From positions 1-29,541 of the forward strand of contig JAUCBJ010002625.1 in NCBI GenBank assembly GCA_032718475.1: a stretch of DNA of 29,541 nucleotides. Reading direction: 5' to 3'. Within the stretch, counting starts at the first letter, position 1, and each line of letters starts with the position of its first letter. Positions 9,927-20,040 of this stretch are shown here, piece after piece. This stretch comes from Nemertoderma westbladi. Taxonomy: Eukaryota > Xenacoelomorpha > Nemertodermatida > Nemertodermatidae. The translations under genes were made by a program, and so were the position numbers. The notes under the pieces are model-generated. The model did not search any database, was not told where the DNA came from, and saw only the letters and a program-made list of their open reading frames with translations.

Positions 9927-10920
9927 AAGTTGGCCCCTACTGGTATTTATATATACTGTATATAGCTTCACCTACTGTAGGCTCATTCCATGCAATTGTC
10001 AAATGCAAATGTCAACCGCAGTGCCAATTTTGAAAAAAATATTATTGCTTCTCATATCAATTTTCAGAACCAATATATGATGCGGTTTACAAATTCAACA
10101 CAAAAAACCGCATCAAAATTGGTTAACTTTCTGAAATCTGGTGTTATTCGCCCTTACCTCTCAAACTGCAAAAATACAGTTAACTGAGTGCATAATATGA
10201 CAACAGCGTTTTATGAGTAGCTTTAGGCAGAATGCAACGTAATAGAGTACTATTCGAAGCAAAACAATCATATTTTCGAATGAAATCATTTGCTGTCAAT
10301 TAAAACAACGTTGTGTCTAAAAATTCAGTGCTCATAATCTGCTTACATCATAATGTCCCGCACTTTACGCTGAACACCATATTTTGTTTGTACAGGATAC
10401 TGTAGACATATTATAATAGAATGATGTTTTGTCGTTTGTAAAGCACAAATATATGTGTCATTAATCTGGGGTACTTAGTTTGTTTGTGGTGTTTCGTGTT
10501 TTGTGGTAAACAGGTGTCCCGCACTTTACGTAAAGTGCGGGACAAAAAGTAGAAATATCAAAGGAAGTAGAGTGAGCGTGCATTTCGATGGAAGAACTTC
10601 AACTGGAATAATCATAACAGACATTTAATTACTTCATATCAATATCTGCTATTAAGACACGTTGTGGGGTCTTTGAGCAGCACGTGTTCAAATGTTCAAT
10701 GACTGAGCAGCGACTAATTAACAAATTTATGAGAGATTCATTGACCAGCTACAGACAGATCAATATTGTGACATATATTTTAGTTTAATGTTTATTTTGT
10801 TTTTGTATTTGTTTAAATTTTAGTTTATTTCGCAAACGTCGCAAACTTCGGGAATTTTTTCTACGATTTTGACTCCTTAAAAACTCCTGGGGTGACGACA
10901 GGGCGAAGTAGGGACCGTGT
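9927..10920. other. Non-coding, with GTCCCGCACTTTAC motifs
   Basis: No gene is apparent; the open frame at 9990-10187 is compositionally ordinary and has no motif. The stretch holds the first copy of the 14-mer GTCCCGCACTTTAC (10355-10368) and the palindromic double copy at 10516-10543. Confidence 0.45.
10516..10543. repeat. 28-bp perfect palindrome
   Basis: GTCCCGCACTTTAC (10516-10529) is followed with no spacer by its exact reverse complement (10530-10543). The half-site recurs at 10355, 13729, 13949 (one change) and 14134, with a weaker form at 13751. Confidence 0.9.
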
Positions 10921-10923
10921 TGC

Positions 10924-10995
10924 TTAACCCCTTAGAGCCTATGACGTCCAGTGCATGTCACCATGGACAACACTAAGACGTGCAGTGGACGTCAT
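10924..10995. mobile_element. piggyBac-like element end (candidate)
   Basis: TTAACCCCTT at 10924 starts with the TTAA target and CCC typical of piggyBac-type ends. It is followed by a 19-bp inverted repeat with two mismatches (10941-10959 and 10977-10995, core ATGACGTCCA). The site at 12580 has the same layout with a different palindrome. No matching opposite end is visible and no transposase is present, so the family call is inference. Confidence 0.4.
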
Positions 10996-11177
10996 GCTGG
11001 AATACATGTTTTATTGGAAGACTCTTGGTCTAGGTATATTGGTGGATAGTATTAAAGACAATTAGTGCTCTTCATGGGAAAAAATTCATTCTGTACTGCA
11101 GATAGGCTGTATTGTAGACTGTATTATCAATGTTAGGTATATATGGCGTAATGCCAACCACAGTACAGTACAGTAGT

Positions 11178-11725
11178 ACAGACTGACAGTAAGACCGACA
11201 GACAGACAGACTAGATTTATGTAAACGTGTAAACTGACATCAGAAATGAAATCAGCGAACCTTAAAACCCCCATAGCGGGAATGTTGGTTAGTTATGTAG
11301 TATACTTTCTTAAGTTTTGACAGACTGACTGACAGAAAGACCGACAGACCGACAGCCAGACAGACTAGATTTATTTAACGTGAAACTGACATCTGAAATG
11401 AAATCAGCACCCATTAAAACCCCATAACGAGAATGTTAGTTAGTTTGTATTATTTTTTTAAGTTTTGACAGACTGACTGACTGACTGACAGAAAGACCGA
11501 CAAACAGATAGACTAGATTTATGTAAACCTGAAAACTGACATCAGAAATGAAATCAGCACCCCTTAAAACCCCCATAGCGAGAATGTTAGTTAATTTGAA
11601 TTATTTTTTATGTTTTGACAGACAGACTAACAGAATGACCGACAGACAGACAGACTAGATTTATGTAAACGTAAAAACTGACATCAGAAATGTAATCAGC
11701 ACCCCGATAGCGAGAATGTTAGCGA
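11178..11725. repeat. Tandem array, about four units of 142-156 bp
   Basis: Units begin with GACTGACAG-type sequence at about 11181, 11327, 11483 and 11625. Each unit contains a GACAGACAGACTAGATTTAT block, AACTGACATCAGAAATGAAA, then ATCAGCACCCCTTAAAACCC and GAGAATGTTAGTTA. Unit length varies mainly by the number of GACT/GACA tetramers. No reading frame is conserved across units. Confidence 0.85.
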
Positions 11726-12579
11726 CAAGTTTTAATTATTAACCATATTTCGTAAGATATATTTTAAAACATTTATTTATTAATAATGCAATAACTGAAT
11801 AACCAGATAACCAGATAACGGAAAGACAAACCGAATTAAAACTTTTAATTACTAATAATAATTGTGGTGAGAGGTGATTGGAAATCAAGGATATATGTTA
11901 TGTTATGGTAGGCACAGGCAAATGAATTGATGTCTGTTGTGATGTATTGAAGGAGCACTATTCCTTCTACAAGACTACTACAGTTGTGTCCTTGTGTGCT
12001 AGCCTAGGCACTGGCTTGGTCAATGACTTTAGCTTGCCATGTTAGTAGTAATTTACAACTTCAAGAAATATTATTGGACACGGCTGCCCTTGCCATGCCT
12101 TAGGCTCTATGGCGGAGAATGGAATCAGCGTATGAATTTACAATGTTAATTATGTTTACATCAATGAAAAATACCTTTATTAACGCAAATCACTTGAAAA
12201 AATAAAAAACTATAATGGAATGGGGTACATGGATTCCAGATATCTAATTTCTGTACAAAATAACTTTACTCGTATGGTGCTAAATAATTAATTTCCATGG
12301 AGAGACCGTTCAAAATGACTCAACTATACAATTTAGCTGAAGATATTAATTTAGATTATGGCTTCCGACATTTATGGCTTCCGACACACACACACACAGA
12401 CTTTTGAAAAACGGCCATAGTATAATTATATCAGTTCGCTGATGGCTCGCCATTCGTGTCTCGCCCCACACTATGAAAAAATTCATGATGTTCACATATA
12501 TTTCAGTAAATATCCTCAAAATTTAATTCCTATTATTATTAGTTTTGTCATACTCTGAATAATATTCATAGGCCTGCTA
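11726..12579. other. AT-rich non-coding segment
   Basis: Nothing codes here that I can recognise. A short (AC)n tract lies near 12385-12400, followed by CGTGTCTCGCCCCACA near 12457, which resembles sequence near 2000. Confidence 0.4.
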
Positions 12580-12661
12580 TTAACCCCTTCCTGGCTGGAG
12601 CGTACTACTGTACAATCTCCCATATGCGCCACGGCCTAGTAGCGTACATGGTACGCTACTA
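12580..12661. mobile_element. piggyBac-like element end with 25-bp palindrome (candidate)
   Basis: TTAACCCCTTCCTGG at 12580 resembles a piggyBac-type end. It is followed by a perfect palindrome TAGTAGCGTAC-ATG-GTACGCTACTA (12637-12661), and a GCGTACTACTGTAC half-site precedes it near 12600. Further inverted sequences occur downstream: CGGACAACTTTTCGA near 12778 against its near-complement at about 13131-13146. A full element cannot be bounded. Confidence 0.45.
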
Positions 12662-13728
12662 TTTATTAACGGTTTTATGGGTGCACTACAGTTCCTTCCA
12701 GGTCTAATGTCTATGTAATCTGTATTACATTAGGACTACAGCGCACTTAAATAAAAGAAAATGGGTACAACATTTTCGGACAACTTTTCGATTTATCACT
12801 CTCAGCGTTTCAAAATTGTTTGGTTTTGGCTAAAATATGGTATATAGGTGCCTAAGATGCCATTCTACATGACAGGTCAGAAAAAAAATTTTGTTCGCTA
12901 TTTAATATTAGTTAATACTAGTTAACAAAAACAAAAACTTGGTTGCAAGGCTTTCACAGTTTTGAACCTAATCACATGAAAGTTTTTTGATATGATAGAT
13001 CAAAGATGGGACAACATAACTATCAGGCGAAATTTTGTTAAAATAATTCTGCACCGCTAGGTGGCGCTGCAAATTTATTCTAATTTTTAGGTTTTTTATA
13101 AATAGTATTAAATTTTATTAACAAAAAATTTCGAAAAGTTGTCTGATACTTTTATGCACGGTGGCTATCTAGACACCCACAGGAAGTTTCAGACTAATTA
13201 CTCAAAAATTGTAGAAGTAGTAAGTAGGGTTTTGAAGTTGACAATTTCATGAAAAAAATATTTGGAGATAATCGACCTTTCATTATACATAGTAATAGTA
13301 ATTTCAATAGGATTCCCTAAATGGAAATTTACATAACTTGAAAACTAAAAGAGCTATTAAATAGCGGTTTTCAGATTTGGAAACACCATTCAATGGTGCA
13401 TTATAATAGACCATAAACAAATTTCGACATATTTTGGACCAAAATGGTGTACCCCCCCCCCCCCCCCCCCCCCCCTTAAATACTTTAACACTTACTTGAC
13501 AGGCAGTCACACATAAACATGTACACAGTAGTAAGGAGCTTTACAGAGCCAACTAAGTTTGGTAGGATAGGTTTAGTATTTTGGTTAGGGTTAGTTGCAT
13601 TGTCATTCATCTTTAAGTTCAAATTATATGTAGCAATCTCACTGACAAGTTTATAACTATCACTGATTTAGACGGAATAATGTAATAATTAACGATTTAA
13701 TGTGTTTATAAATGATAAAATCGCACGT
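12662..13728. other. Non-coding segment with a 24-base C run
   Basis: I see no gene. Features are the C run at 13452-13475, a CTCF-like motif at 13054-13068, and the inverted pair noted around 12778 and 13140. Open frames on the minus strand across the C run are artefacts of low complexity (polyglycine). Confidence 0.45.
13054..13068 (+). promoter_or_regulatory. CTCF-like core motif
   Basis: CCGCTAGGTGGCGCT agrees with the bilaterian CTCF core consensus CCASYAGRKGGCRSY at 14 of 15 positions. A single motif match is weak evidence for binding. Confidence 0.25.
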
Positions 13729-14147
13729 GTCCCGCACTTTACAGTGAAATGTCCCACACTTTATATGTCTTTGCTGCACTTAAACTACTCCCCTGTTTCA
13801 TTGATGTTACCTACCATCTTACTAAAGGCTAAATTATTTTCCCTACATATCCAGGAACATCACGAAAAAAACAGCTTGTCACTAACTTTACCCAATTCGC
13901 TGAACTTTAGCAATGAAGTTGACAGTTGAGAATTTCACTTTCGTACGCGTCCCGTACTTTACAATTTTTTGAAACAATCATTCTGAGTCATAAACTGCTG
14001 CTGGTTTTCCAAACTGCTTTTTTATACTTAACCGATAATTGGTTTTTCTTAGAAACACAAGCACTACTGTATAATATTTTAGTTCGTTTTCTTGATGTAC
14101 AGTACTAAAGTATGCACAAAGAGTCGTACGAATGTCCCGCACTTTAC
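13729..14147 (+). repeat. Cluster of GTCCCGCACTTTAC motifs
   Basis: Copies lie at 13729-13742 (exact), 13751-13764 (GTCCCACACTTTAT), 13949-13962 (GTCCCGTACTTTAC) and 14134-14147 (exact), all in the same orientation. The last is followed by CATGGAATGAGCCT, whose reverse complement AGGCTCATTCCATG appears at 9980-9993. Spaced repeated 14-mers resemble subterminal transposase-binding sites, but no transposase is visible. Confidence 0.65.
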
Positions 14148-14412
14148 ATGGAATGAGCCTGTACTGTAGTTTCCAGTCCTGATATAAATTATATTCTAGA
14201 AGTCCATGATTATATCAACAAATTTTTTATTTTTTTTTAAATTAGCTACCATTAAATACACTATTGTTACAATATGCACTACCTAAACATGGAAGACAAC
14301 TTCACACCTTTAACACTTGCGCGAAGAAAAAAATTTAAAAAAGTATGACAAAGCTTGTATTCCCAAGCTTGTATACCTACTGTATATACATACTGTACAA
14401 TAATGTACTGTA

Positions 14413-14560
14413 TTTGAAGTTAGGAAAGCAAAGGTATGGGTGGGTACTGTAGCTCTATCAAAAATGACGAAATCACTCGAACAACGAATCCGCGCTGGAG
14501 TCAACACATCCAGTAACATACGCCGAGCTTTATACTCACAATACCACCTTTAAATTTCCA
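14413..14560 (+). mobile_element. Short internally deleted RTE-like fragment (family A)
   Basis: GAAGTTAGGAAAGCAAAGG at 14417 and GCTCTATCAAAAATG near 14451 match 1383-1424 of the family A element. The sequence then jumps to AAATCACT.GAACAACGAAT (matching about 1530-1549) and again to CGCCGAGCTTTAT (matching about 1620). It is therefore a copy with at least two internal deletions. It has no coding capacity. Confidence 0.75.
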
Positions 14561-14603
14561 CAATCACACTGCATGTTGTCTGTTTCCAGAATATAAACCT
14601 TAC

Positions 14604-14737
14604 CTCTTGAAGCATTCCAAGGACCTGCCTGTGCATCTCTTTTTTCAAAGACGACAACTGTTCTTTATAACGTTTAAGCTTCTCATCCAGGTCTCTAATA
14701 ATCGTAGATTTCATGGAAATTGAATTGCAAATACAGG
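14604..14737 (-). CDS. Coiled-coil protein, internal exon (unidentified)
   Basis: Read on the minus strand, this exon encodes SMKSTIIRDLDEKLKRYKEQ followed by LSSLKKEMHRQVLGMLQE, a strongly charged heptad-type coiled coil. It ends exactly at a good donor, GAG|GTAAGG (intron from 14603 downward). A TACAG acceptor places its start at 14737. With that acceptor the phase (two leading bases) matches the single leftover base of the exon at 15267-15030. The next exon was not found, so the protein is partial. I do not recognise the family. The open frame, charge pattern and splice sites together make a real gene likely. Confidence 0.55.
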
Positions 14738-15029
14738 CTGTACTCCTAATCCTAGGGGGTTTGGATTAAAAACATGGTCTTGTATTATTAGTCTAATTCT
14801 ACAAATTACAAGTCAGATAATCTATTACTGTAGCACAAAACTCTCCAGAATAATAATATTGGTCTGGAATTATTAATCGACTCATAAATTCAGAGTAATT
14901 GTATTAGTTCTTCTAAAGAGTTTATAAAACACTACTAAATTTTCTAATCGTAATGTTCCAATAATTCCACAAAAAAGTCCTTAATTTAAAGTCTATATTT
15001 TTTATGCAACACCCACCCGATATCTTTAC

Positions 15030-15267
15030 TCAGGTTATATAAACGTGGCTCCTTTATGCGACTTTGCTCACTCTCACGTTTTCGGTTGTATTCATCCCAA
15101 AGCCTATTAAGGTTTGCTATTTCCTTTTCTATATTAATTCTAGTCTTCGTCATTTTCTCCATGACTTTCTCTCGCAATGCTTCATATTTATTATTTAAGT
15201 TGGTAATTATCTTTTCGCGTACATTCAAGTTTGGAGCAAGGCAGTAATTGTTCATGTTATATTCCAT
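15030..15267 (-). CDS. Coiled-coil protein, first exon (unidentified)
   Basis: The minus strand opens at ATG 15267 and encodes MEYNMNNYCLAPNLNVREKI, then a helical, lysine and glutamate rich region including NNKYEALREKVMEKMTKTRI and EIANLNRLWDEYNRKRESEQ. The open frame continues to a stop at 14986-14988, but a donor A|GTAAAG at 15030/15029 lets it join in phase to the exon at 14737-14604, which is also coiled coil. The alternative is an unspliced 93-residue protein. A second methionine lies four codons in. The product would be a cytoplasmic or cytoskeletal-type coiled-coil protein by composition only, and no function can be assigned. The genes or repeats around it give no further clue. Confidence 0.5.
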
Positions 15268-15601
15268 ACTGCCGATTACTGTAGTTATTGTAGGCCAACT
15301 TTACTACTGTACATTACTTACTACTGTACTACACAGAGGATTAGTTAAGGATCTCTCACATATTCTGAAAAATGTTCGTATTTTATGAGTTGCTTCTGCT
15401 GTCCCCCACAATTAATTATGTTACTATAGTGACAATGGCATTAATTTATTGAAAAAAATCATTAATTTTTGCTTTCTTACTAATATGAAGAGGAATCAAT
15501 TTTTCTAATTTATTGTTACTTAAGGTAACTACTGTAGTTGTTTTATGTTATCGCATTAAGATAAATAAAAAATTCACATATTGTACAGTAATTAGGAAAG
15601 A

Positions 15602-16027
15602 CCCGTTTCCGCGCAGCTTTTTTTTGAGCGGTATTTCTAGCATCTTTTCAAGCTTTTTTTGAGCTACATTTATAGCTTTTTTTTTAGCTTTTTCCAAGCT
15701 TTTTTTGAGCTACATTTATAGCTTTTTTTTTAGCTTTTTTCAAGCTTTTTTTGAGCTTTTTTTCAAGCTTGTTATGTCTATTCTAACGTTCAGTTAAAAT
15801 GAAGATATAATATGAATGGTCTAGAATTAGATAATTATGATATTCGACCCAGCTTTTTTTGAGCTTTTTTCAAGCTTTTTTTGAGCTTTTTTTTGGAGCT
15901 TTATTCTAGATTTTAGATTTTAGCATTCGAAAATTATCAGATTAATTTTGAAGCAATGAATTTCTAGAAATTGTTTTAACTAAAAAAAAGCTTGAAATAA
16001 ATCTCAAAAAAAAGCTGCGGAAACGGG
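15602..16027. mobile_element. MITE with AGCTTTTTTT internal repeats
   Basis: The left end CCCGTTTCCGCGCAGCTTTT and the reversed right end CCCGTTTCCGCAGCTTTTTT form inverted termini that continue into TTTTGAG. The interior is built from reiterated AGCTTTTTTTGAGC and TTTTTTCAAGCTT words, with a unique AT-rich segment in the middle (about 15780-15850 and 15905-15980). It is non-coding. No clear target duplication is seen: AGGAAAGA on the left and CCTGAACT on the right do not match. Confidence 0.75.
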
Positions 16028-18126
16028 CCTGAACTTTTAATACTGTAATGTCCTCAGTAAAATTGCTTAAAATTAATGGGAAAATATTTTAGGCACCTTT
16101 AACACTTTGGGCACCAGACCGTTAAAAGCACTCCCGCTACTGTCCCAGCATTTTAGGCGAAAAACCTGAGTTTGTTTATCATAGGCCTACATATCTACGC
16201 TTGTGTTGGTCCTAGAAGTTCAGATTTTAAATTTTTTGTCTCTTTGATTTATTTGTGTTTGCCTAAATTTCTTAAATACCGAGTTTGTGATACAGTAGAA
16301 TCACTCAATATTAATCTGTATATCATAACTGAGCCTCGTGCTGCGCGAAGGCCCTACGGACGTGTGCCCGTGCTGCTCTTTCTGTATGTAGTTTAATAAT
16401 TCTTACATTTTGGACTTGATGATACCCCAACGGGGAGAAATATATTAACATGTTAATTTTTATATCAACTTTCCTTAAACTGTTCGCTAAATCTCGCACC
16501 ACCCCCGCATCAATTATGGAACAATAAAATTTCTGATTCACCCAGGAAGGAGGACGTAGGTAAACGAACTGTATTTCTTTTTCAAATATTGTTGTACAGT
16601 AATCATCTGATAATTAATATCATCACGACGCAACATTTTTTAAGTTTTTAGGGGTGCACCAATTGTTCAACCGAAAATTTTGTTATTATTATCATGATAA
16701 TTGACGAGAAGATGAAATAATACGAATAATGTATTAGTGTGATCTCATTCAATTTAGAATAAGTAGGTCTATGGAATAAATAAATAGAATAAATAAATAA
16801 TTAATTAACATATAATTATCATCAGTAGGCCTAATAAATAATGTAAATTTAATTAATTTAATAAATTTGTAAGGAGCGGACATCATACGAAATCATAAAA
16901 ATTATTTAATAAAAATAAGCAAACGGTTATATGAAAATATAAATAAAAACACATGTTAATAAATACTTCAAGGGGTTGTAAGGTAAATAAAGTAAATTTT
17001 AATGTGCAGTAATATGTCATTTTATTCTACAAATGACTGAACCTACAGTATGATGCTACCGCCTACCGATAATACTGAATACTGTAATACAGTAATAGCA
17101 ATACTGCAATATAATAGCAGACAGGCAGAATAGGCCTAGCAGCCTAGTGTGAATTGAATTGGATCCGAGATCAAGAAAAATCGGTGCTCGAGCCCGGGCT
17201 CGCTGCGCTGTTTGCTGTTCGGTCGGTCTGTCGGTCAATCGATTCTCGATTGACATGAATGAGCGAGCCAGTGTATCGAGACCATATTCAATATTGTAAT
17301 TTCAACAAGTTTCAACCGATTTTTTTAATTAACCACAGGCACAGGCGAACTGACGAAGTACGGTTTTTATCTTGAGGCTTGTCAGCTTGTGGAACTGCCA
17401 GACTGCGGTGGTCTTAGAGAAAAGTCTGACCACTCTGAAAGTAGGCCCTCTTCAGTACTTGAATCCTTCTGTTTTATCCCTTTTTATACAATATGACATT
17501 ATTTGTTTACAAGACCAGAAGACTGCCAGAGGTCAAATGTTCGTTCAATTTTACTGTTTCTGGTTTTAATGTTTAATGTTAACAAAACAGCAAAATATAA
17601 GTTCACACCCCAATCAGCAGATCAGCCAATAGGCAGAAGGCAGATAGGGGTGGTGCGGCAGTATTAACCAGTTAACCCATAATACAGTAATAATGTTGTT
17701 ATCAGCTCTCTATCAGCTGATCAGTCTATTACAGTACAGCAGTATTACCGGTACCGGTACTACCTGACTACCTGACTACTGTACTATCAGACTATGAATT
17801 GTGAAGATGTTATTTGGTTTTCACTTGAGTTGTTTCCTACAATCAAGTTCGGTTGTCAATCACATTCCTCCAGATGACTCGAGTGAGATGTTATTCAGTT
17901 ATTATGATATTCAGTGCAGCAGTCTGGCAGTGCAATACAGCAATACCCCTATCTGCCTATTTTAGATACATGTACCAAAACTGAAGTTGTACTTCTAGGC
18001 CAGTACAGCAGTAGGCTGCTAGGAGATTTTAATTCCCGCACAGGGAGTTCACTTCACTAAGTAATCAAACTGTCAAAGTAATCAAACCTGTCAGCCTGTA
18101 AGATTGATGTTTGTTTTTACCGTGTA
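16028..18126. other. AT-rich intergenic sequence with small inverted repeats
   Basis: No credible gene. Visible structures are CGTGCTGCGCGAAGGCC at about 16337-16353, which matches the minisatellite core at 21 kb; a perfect 9-bp-stem hairpin GTCAATCGA-TTC-TCGATTGAC at 17234-17254; and a 13-bp inverted pair GGCAGATAGGGGT (17639-17651) / ACCCCTATCTGCC (17945-17957). The words TACTGTA and TACAGTA are frequent. Confidence 0.45.
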
Positions 18127-18131
18127 CCGGA
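18127..18131 (+). repeat. Left 5-bp target-site duplication (CCGGA)
   Basis: CCGGA directly precedes the left inverted terminus and is repeated at 20036-20040 directly after the right terminus. Confidence 0.65.
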
Positions 18132-20035
18132 CAGTCGGTGAGAAGTCAAAAATTGGACTTCAAGTCCAATTTTAGACTTCAAGTCCAATTTTGGACTCCA
18201 AAGTCCAATATTGGACTTTAGTACAACTCCAAGTGTACCCATGCTGCCATACTGTATATCGGTATTTAAATCAAAACTGCATCCCGTATCAGTACATATA
18301 TATTACATAATTACAATGCAACATTATTTTAATGATCAAATTAATTATTATAAGTATTATAAGCAGGGATCGCACACGTACAGTCAGACATCAGTCTGTC
18401 AGTAGTTACTTTTTGCGGTAGTGGTATGGCTTTGCGGTAGCCTTACTTCCTTAGCAGTGTATACCGCGGTTGCGGTAGCGGTAGTTGAGTTATAGCTGTA
18501 TAGTTCATTCATACCCATACCTGTGGTATTTTCGTATGGCAAAAATAAGACTACTGAAAACTGTAACCTATTATGTAATTGAGTTAATGTTTATTGACTA
18601 ATTGTTTTGATTAGGTTCACTGTGTCAAGTACAATATACACATCTCTGCATCTACTCCAACCAGACACAATATAACATTGGAGTTGGAGGTGTCTCATTC
18701 GGTCATTGGTTCCCCCAAGCTTGACACTAGAACAAAGCCGCCGCCTCCGCACATCGCTTTTAAGCCGTGAGGACCAGCCAGTGCACCTCATGGAGTGAAT
18801 AAGCATGGTGGACAGCCCATGACTTTCTTGAGACGCATCTTTCTTACTGTCTTAAAGGACACTGGCCTTGAAAATGCGGATGATCTGATAGCAAATGTAC
18901 GTCATGGCCTCATGGGTGATAAGGCTGTAAGAGTGTAAGAGCTGAAGGGAGTTGTGGAGGCGCACTTTTGTCAACAAGCCGGCACAGCATTCTTAATACA
19001 GTAATAGGGTCTATATATATAATGCAGCTGTAATGCAGCATGCCGATTGTAGTAGTAGTATGTGGTGAGGTGATAGGGCTCCTTCAATTGGTAAAGTCAA
19101 AAGTGGCCGTTTATTGCTTTAGTTAGAAAAGCCTGCCTCTGTAACCTGTTCCTTTCCCTCAATTGGTTTATAATTATGACGTGTGTTACTTCTTACTTCT
19201 GTACTTATTATGTGGAGACCCCAACATGTTAATCTGTAATCAGTTACTAATCCCCTTTCATTATACAGCTGTTTTAAAACACCCTTCCTGTTGTATGGAA
19301 AAATTAGAAGAGATGGTGGTAGCATCAACTTGTTGTATTTCTTTCTGATAGGGCTCCCATAGGCTTAGACGAAATCATAGCTTGTACTGTAGTTAGCCTT
19401 AGCAGCAGCTGTTGTTGGCAAACCTGGCATTGCTACCAGTTTCCACCAAATATAATTTGTAATTAAATATTTGTTGGAGCATAATCTAATCTAGTCCTAA
19501 AGACTCTACTGCTCTAAAATCCTGGGTACATAAGGCTGTAAGGTTAGACATAACATGAATGTAAACAATATGCTAAAAGTAAAGTACAAAGTACCTAGAA
19601 TGCTAGAATGTACCATTTAGCCTATATTCTAAGTACAGTCTGAAGATACATACAGAGCTGCAAAGGTAACTTTCCATAACTTAATAGCTGTCCGGCTGTC
19701 TCTCATCTGTCATGCTTCATGTACCTTTAAGTTTGATTCTCAATGTCACATCCAAAATTAGACTTAAAGTCCAATATTGGACTTTTGTAAAAATTCAAAG
19801 CCTTATAAAAAAAGTTCCCCCTGGTGAATTTCAGGTCCCCCTGTTCAAAACTCTTATTTTTTGATATATTTTCGATTAAAAAAAAAAATCCCGCCCGATC
19901 CAATTACCCAAGGCCCTGGAACAATTGGCTGATTTGAAGTCCAATATTGGACTCACAGAAGTCCAATTTTGGACTTGAACTGGAGTCGAAGTCCAATTTT
20001 GGACTCAAGTCCAATTTTTGACTTCTCACCGACTG
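18132..20035. mobile_element. 1.9-kb non-autonomous DNA transposon with repeated AAGTCCAA motifs
   Basis: The left end reads CAGTCGGTGAGAAGTCAAAA and continues ATTGGACTT; the right end reversed reads the same 29 bases before diverging. Flanking CCGGA copies (18127-18131 and 20036-20040) give a 5-bp duplication. Many AAGTCCAA / TTGGACTT words lie near both ends (18150-18220, 19755-19780, 19935-20025), including the perfect palindrome AAGTCCAATATTGGACTT. These look like subterminal binding sites for a transposase supplied elsewhere. No transposase reading frame is present. A family B RTE-like fragment (18600-19056) is nested inside. A 5-bp duplication fits several superfamilies, so I do not assign one. 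Confidence 0.8.
18600..19056 (+). mobile_element. RTE-like non-LTR retrotransposon 3' fragment (family B), nested
   Basis: The plus strand carries the same sequence as the minus strand of 6293-6770: GGTTCACTGTGTCAAGTACA near 18614, TTGGTTCCCCCAAGCTTGAC near 18706, GGACACTGGCCTTGAAAA near 18857, and the 3' UTR AAGCCGGCACAGCATTCTTA near 18977. It ends in TAG repeats near 19050. Small duplications and indels have destroyed the frame. It lies wholly inside the 1.9-kb DNA transposon. Confidence 0.8.
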
Positions 20036-20040
20036 CCGGA
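20036..20040 (+). repeat. Right 5-bp target-site duplication (CCGGA)
   Basis: CCGGA follows the right inverted terminus directly and matches 18127-18131. Confidence 0.65.

Noticed and set aside
13304-13510. Minus-strand glycine-rich protein
   Set aside because: The glycine run is just the 24-base C homopolymer read on the other strand.
9980-14161. A 4.2-kb transposon bounded by the 14-bp inverted pair AGGCTCATTCCATG
   Set aside because: A 14-bp inverted match is expected by chance a few times in 30 kb, and the flanks show no clean target duplication. It was kept only as part of the motif-cluster finding.
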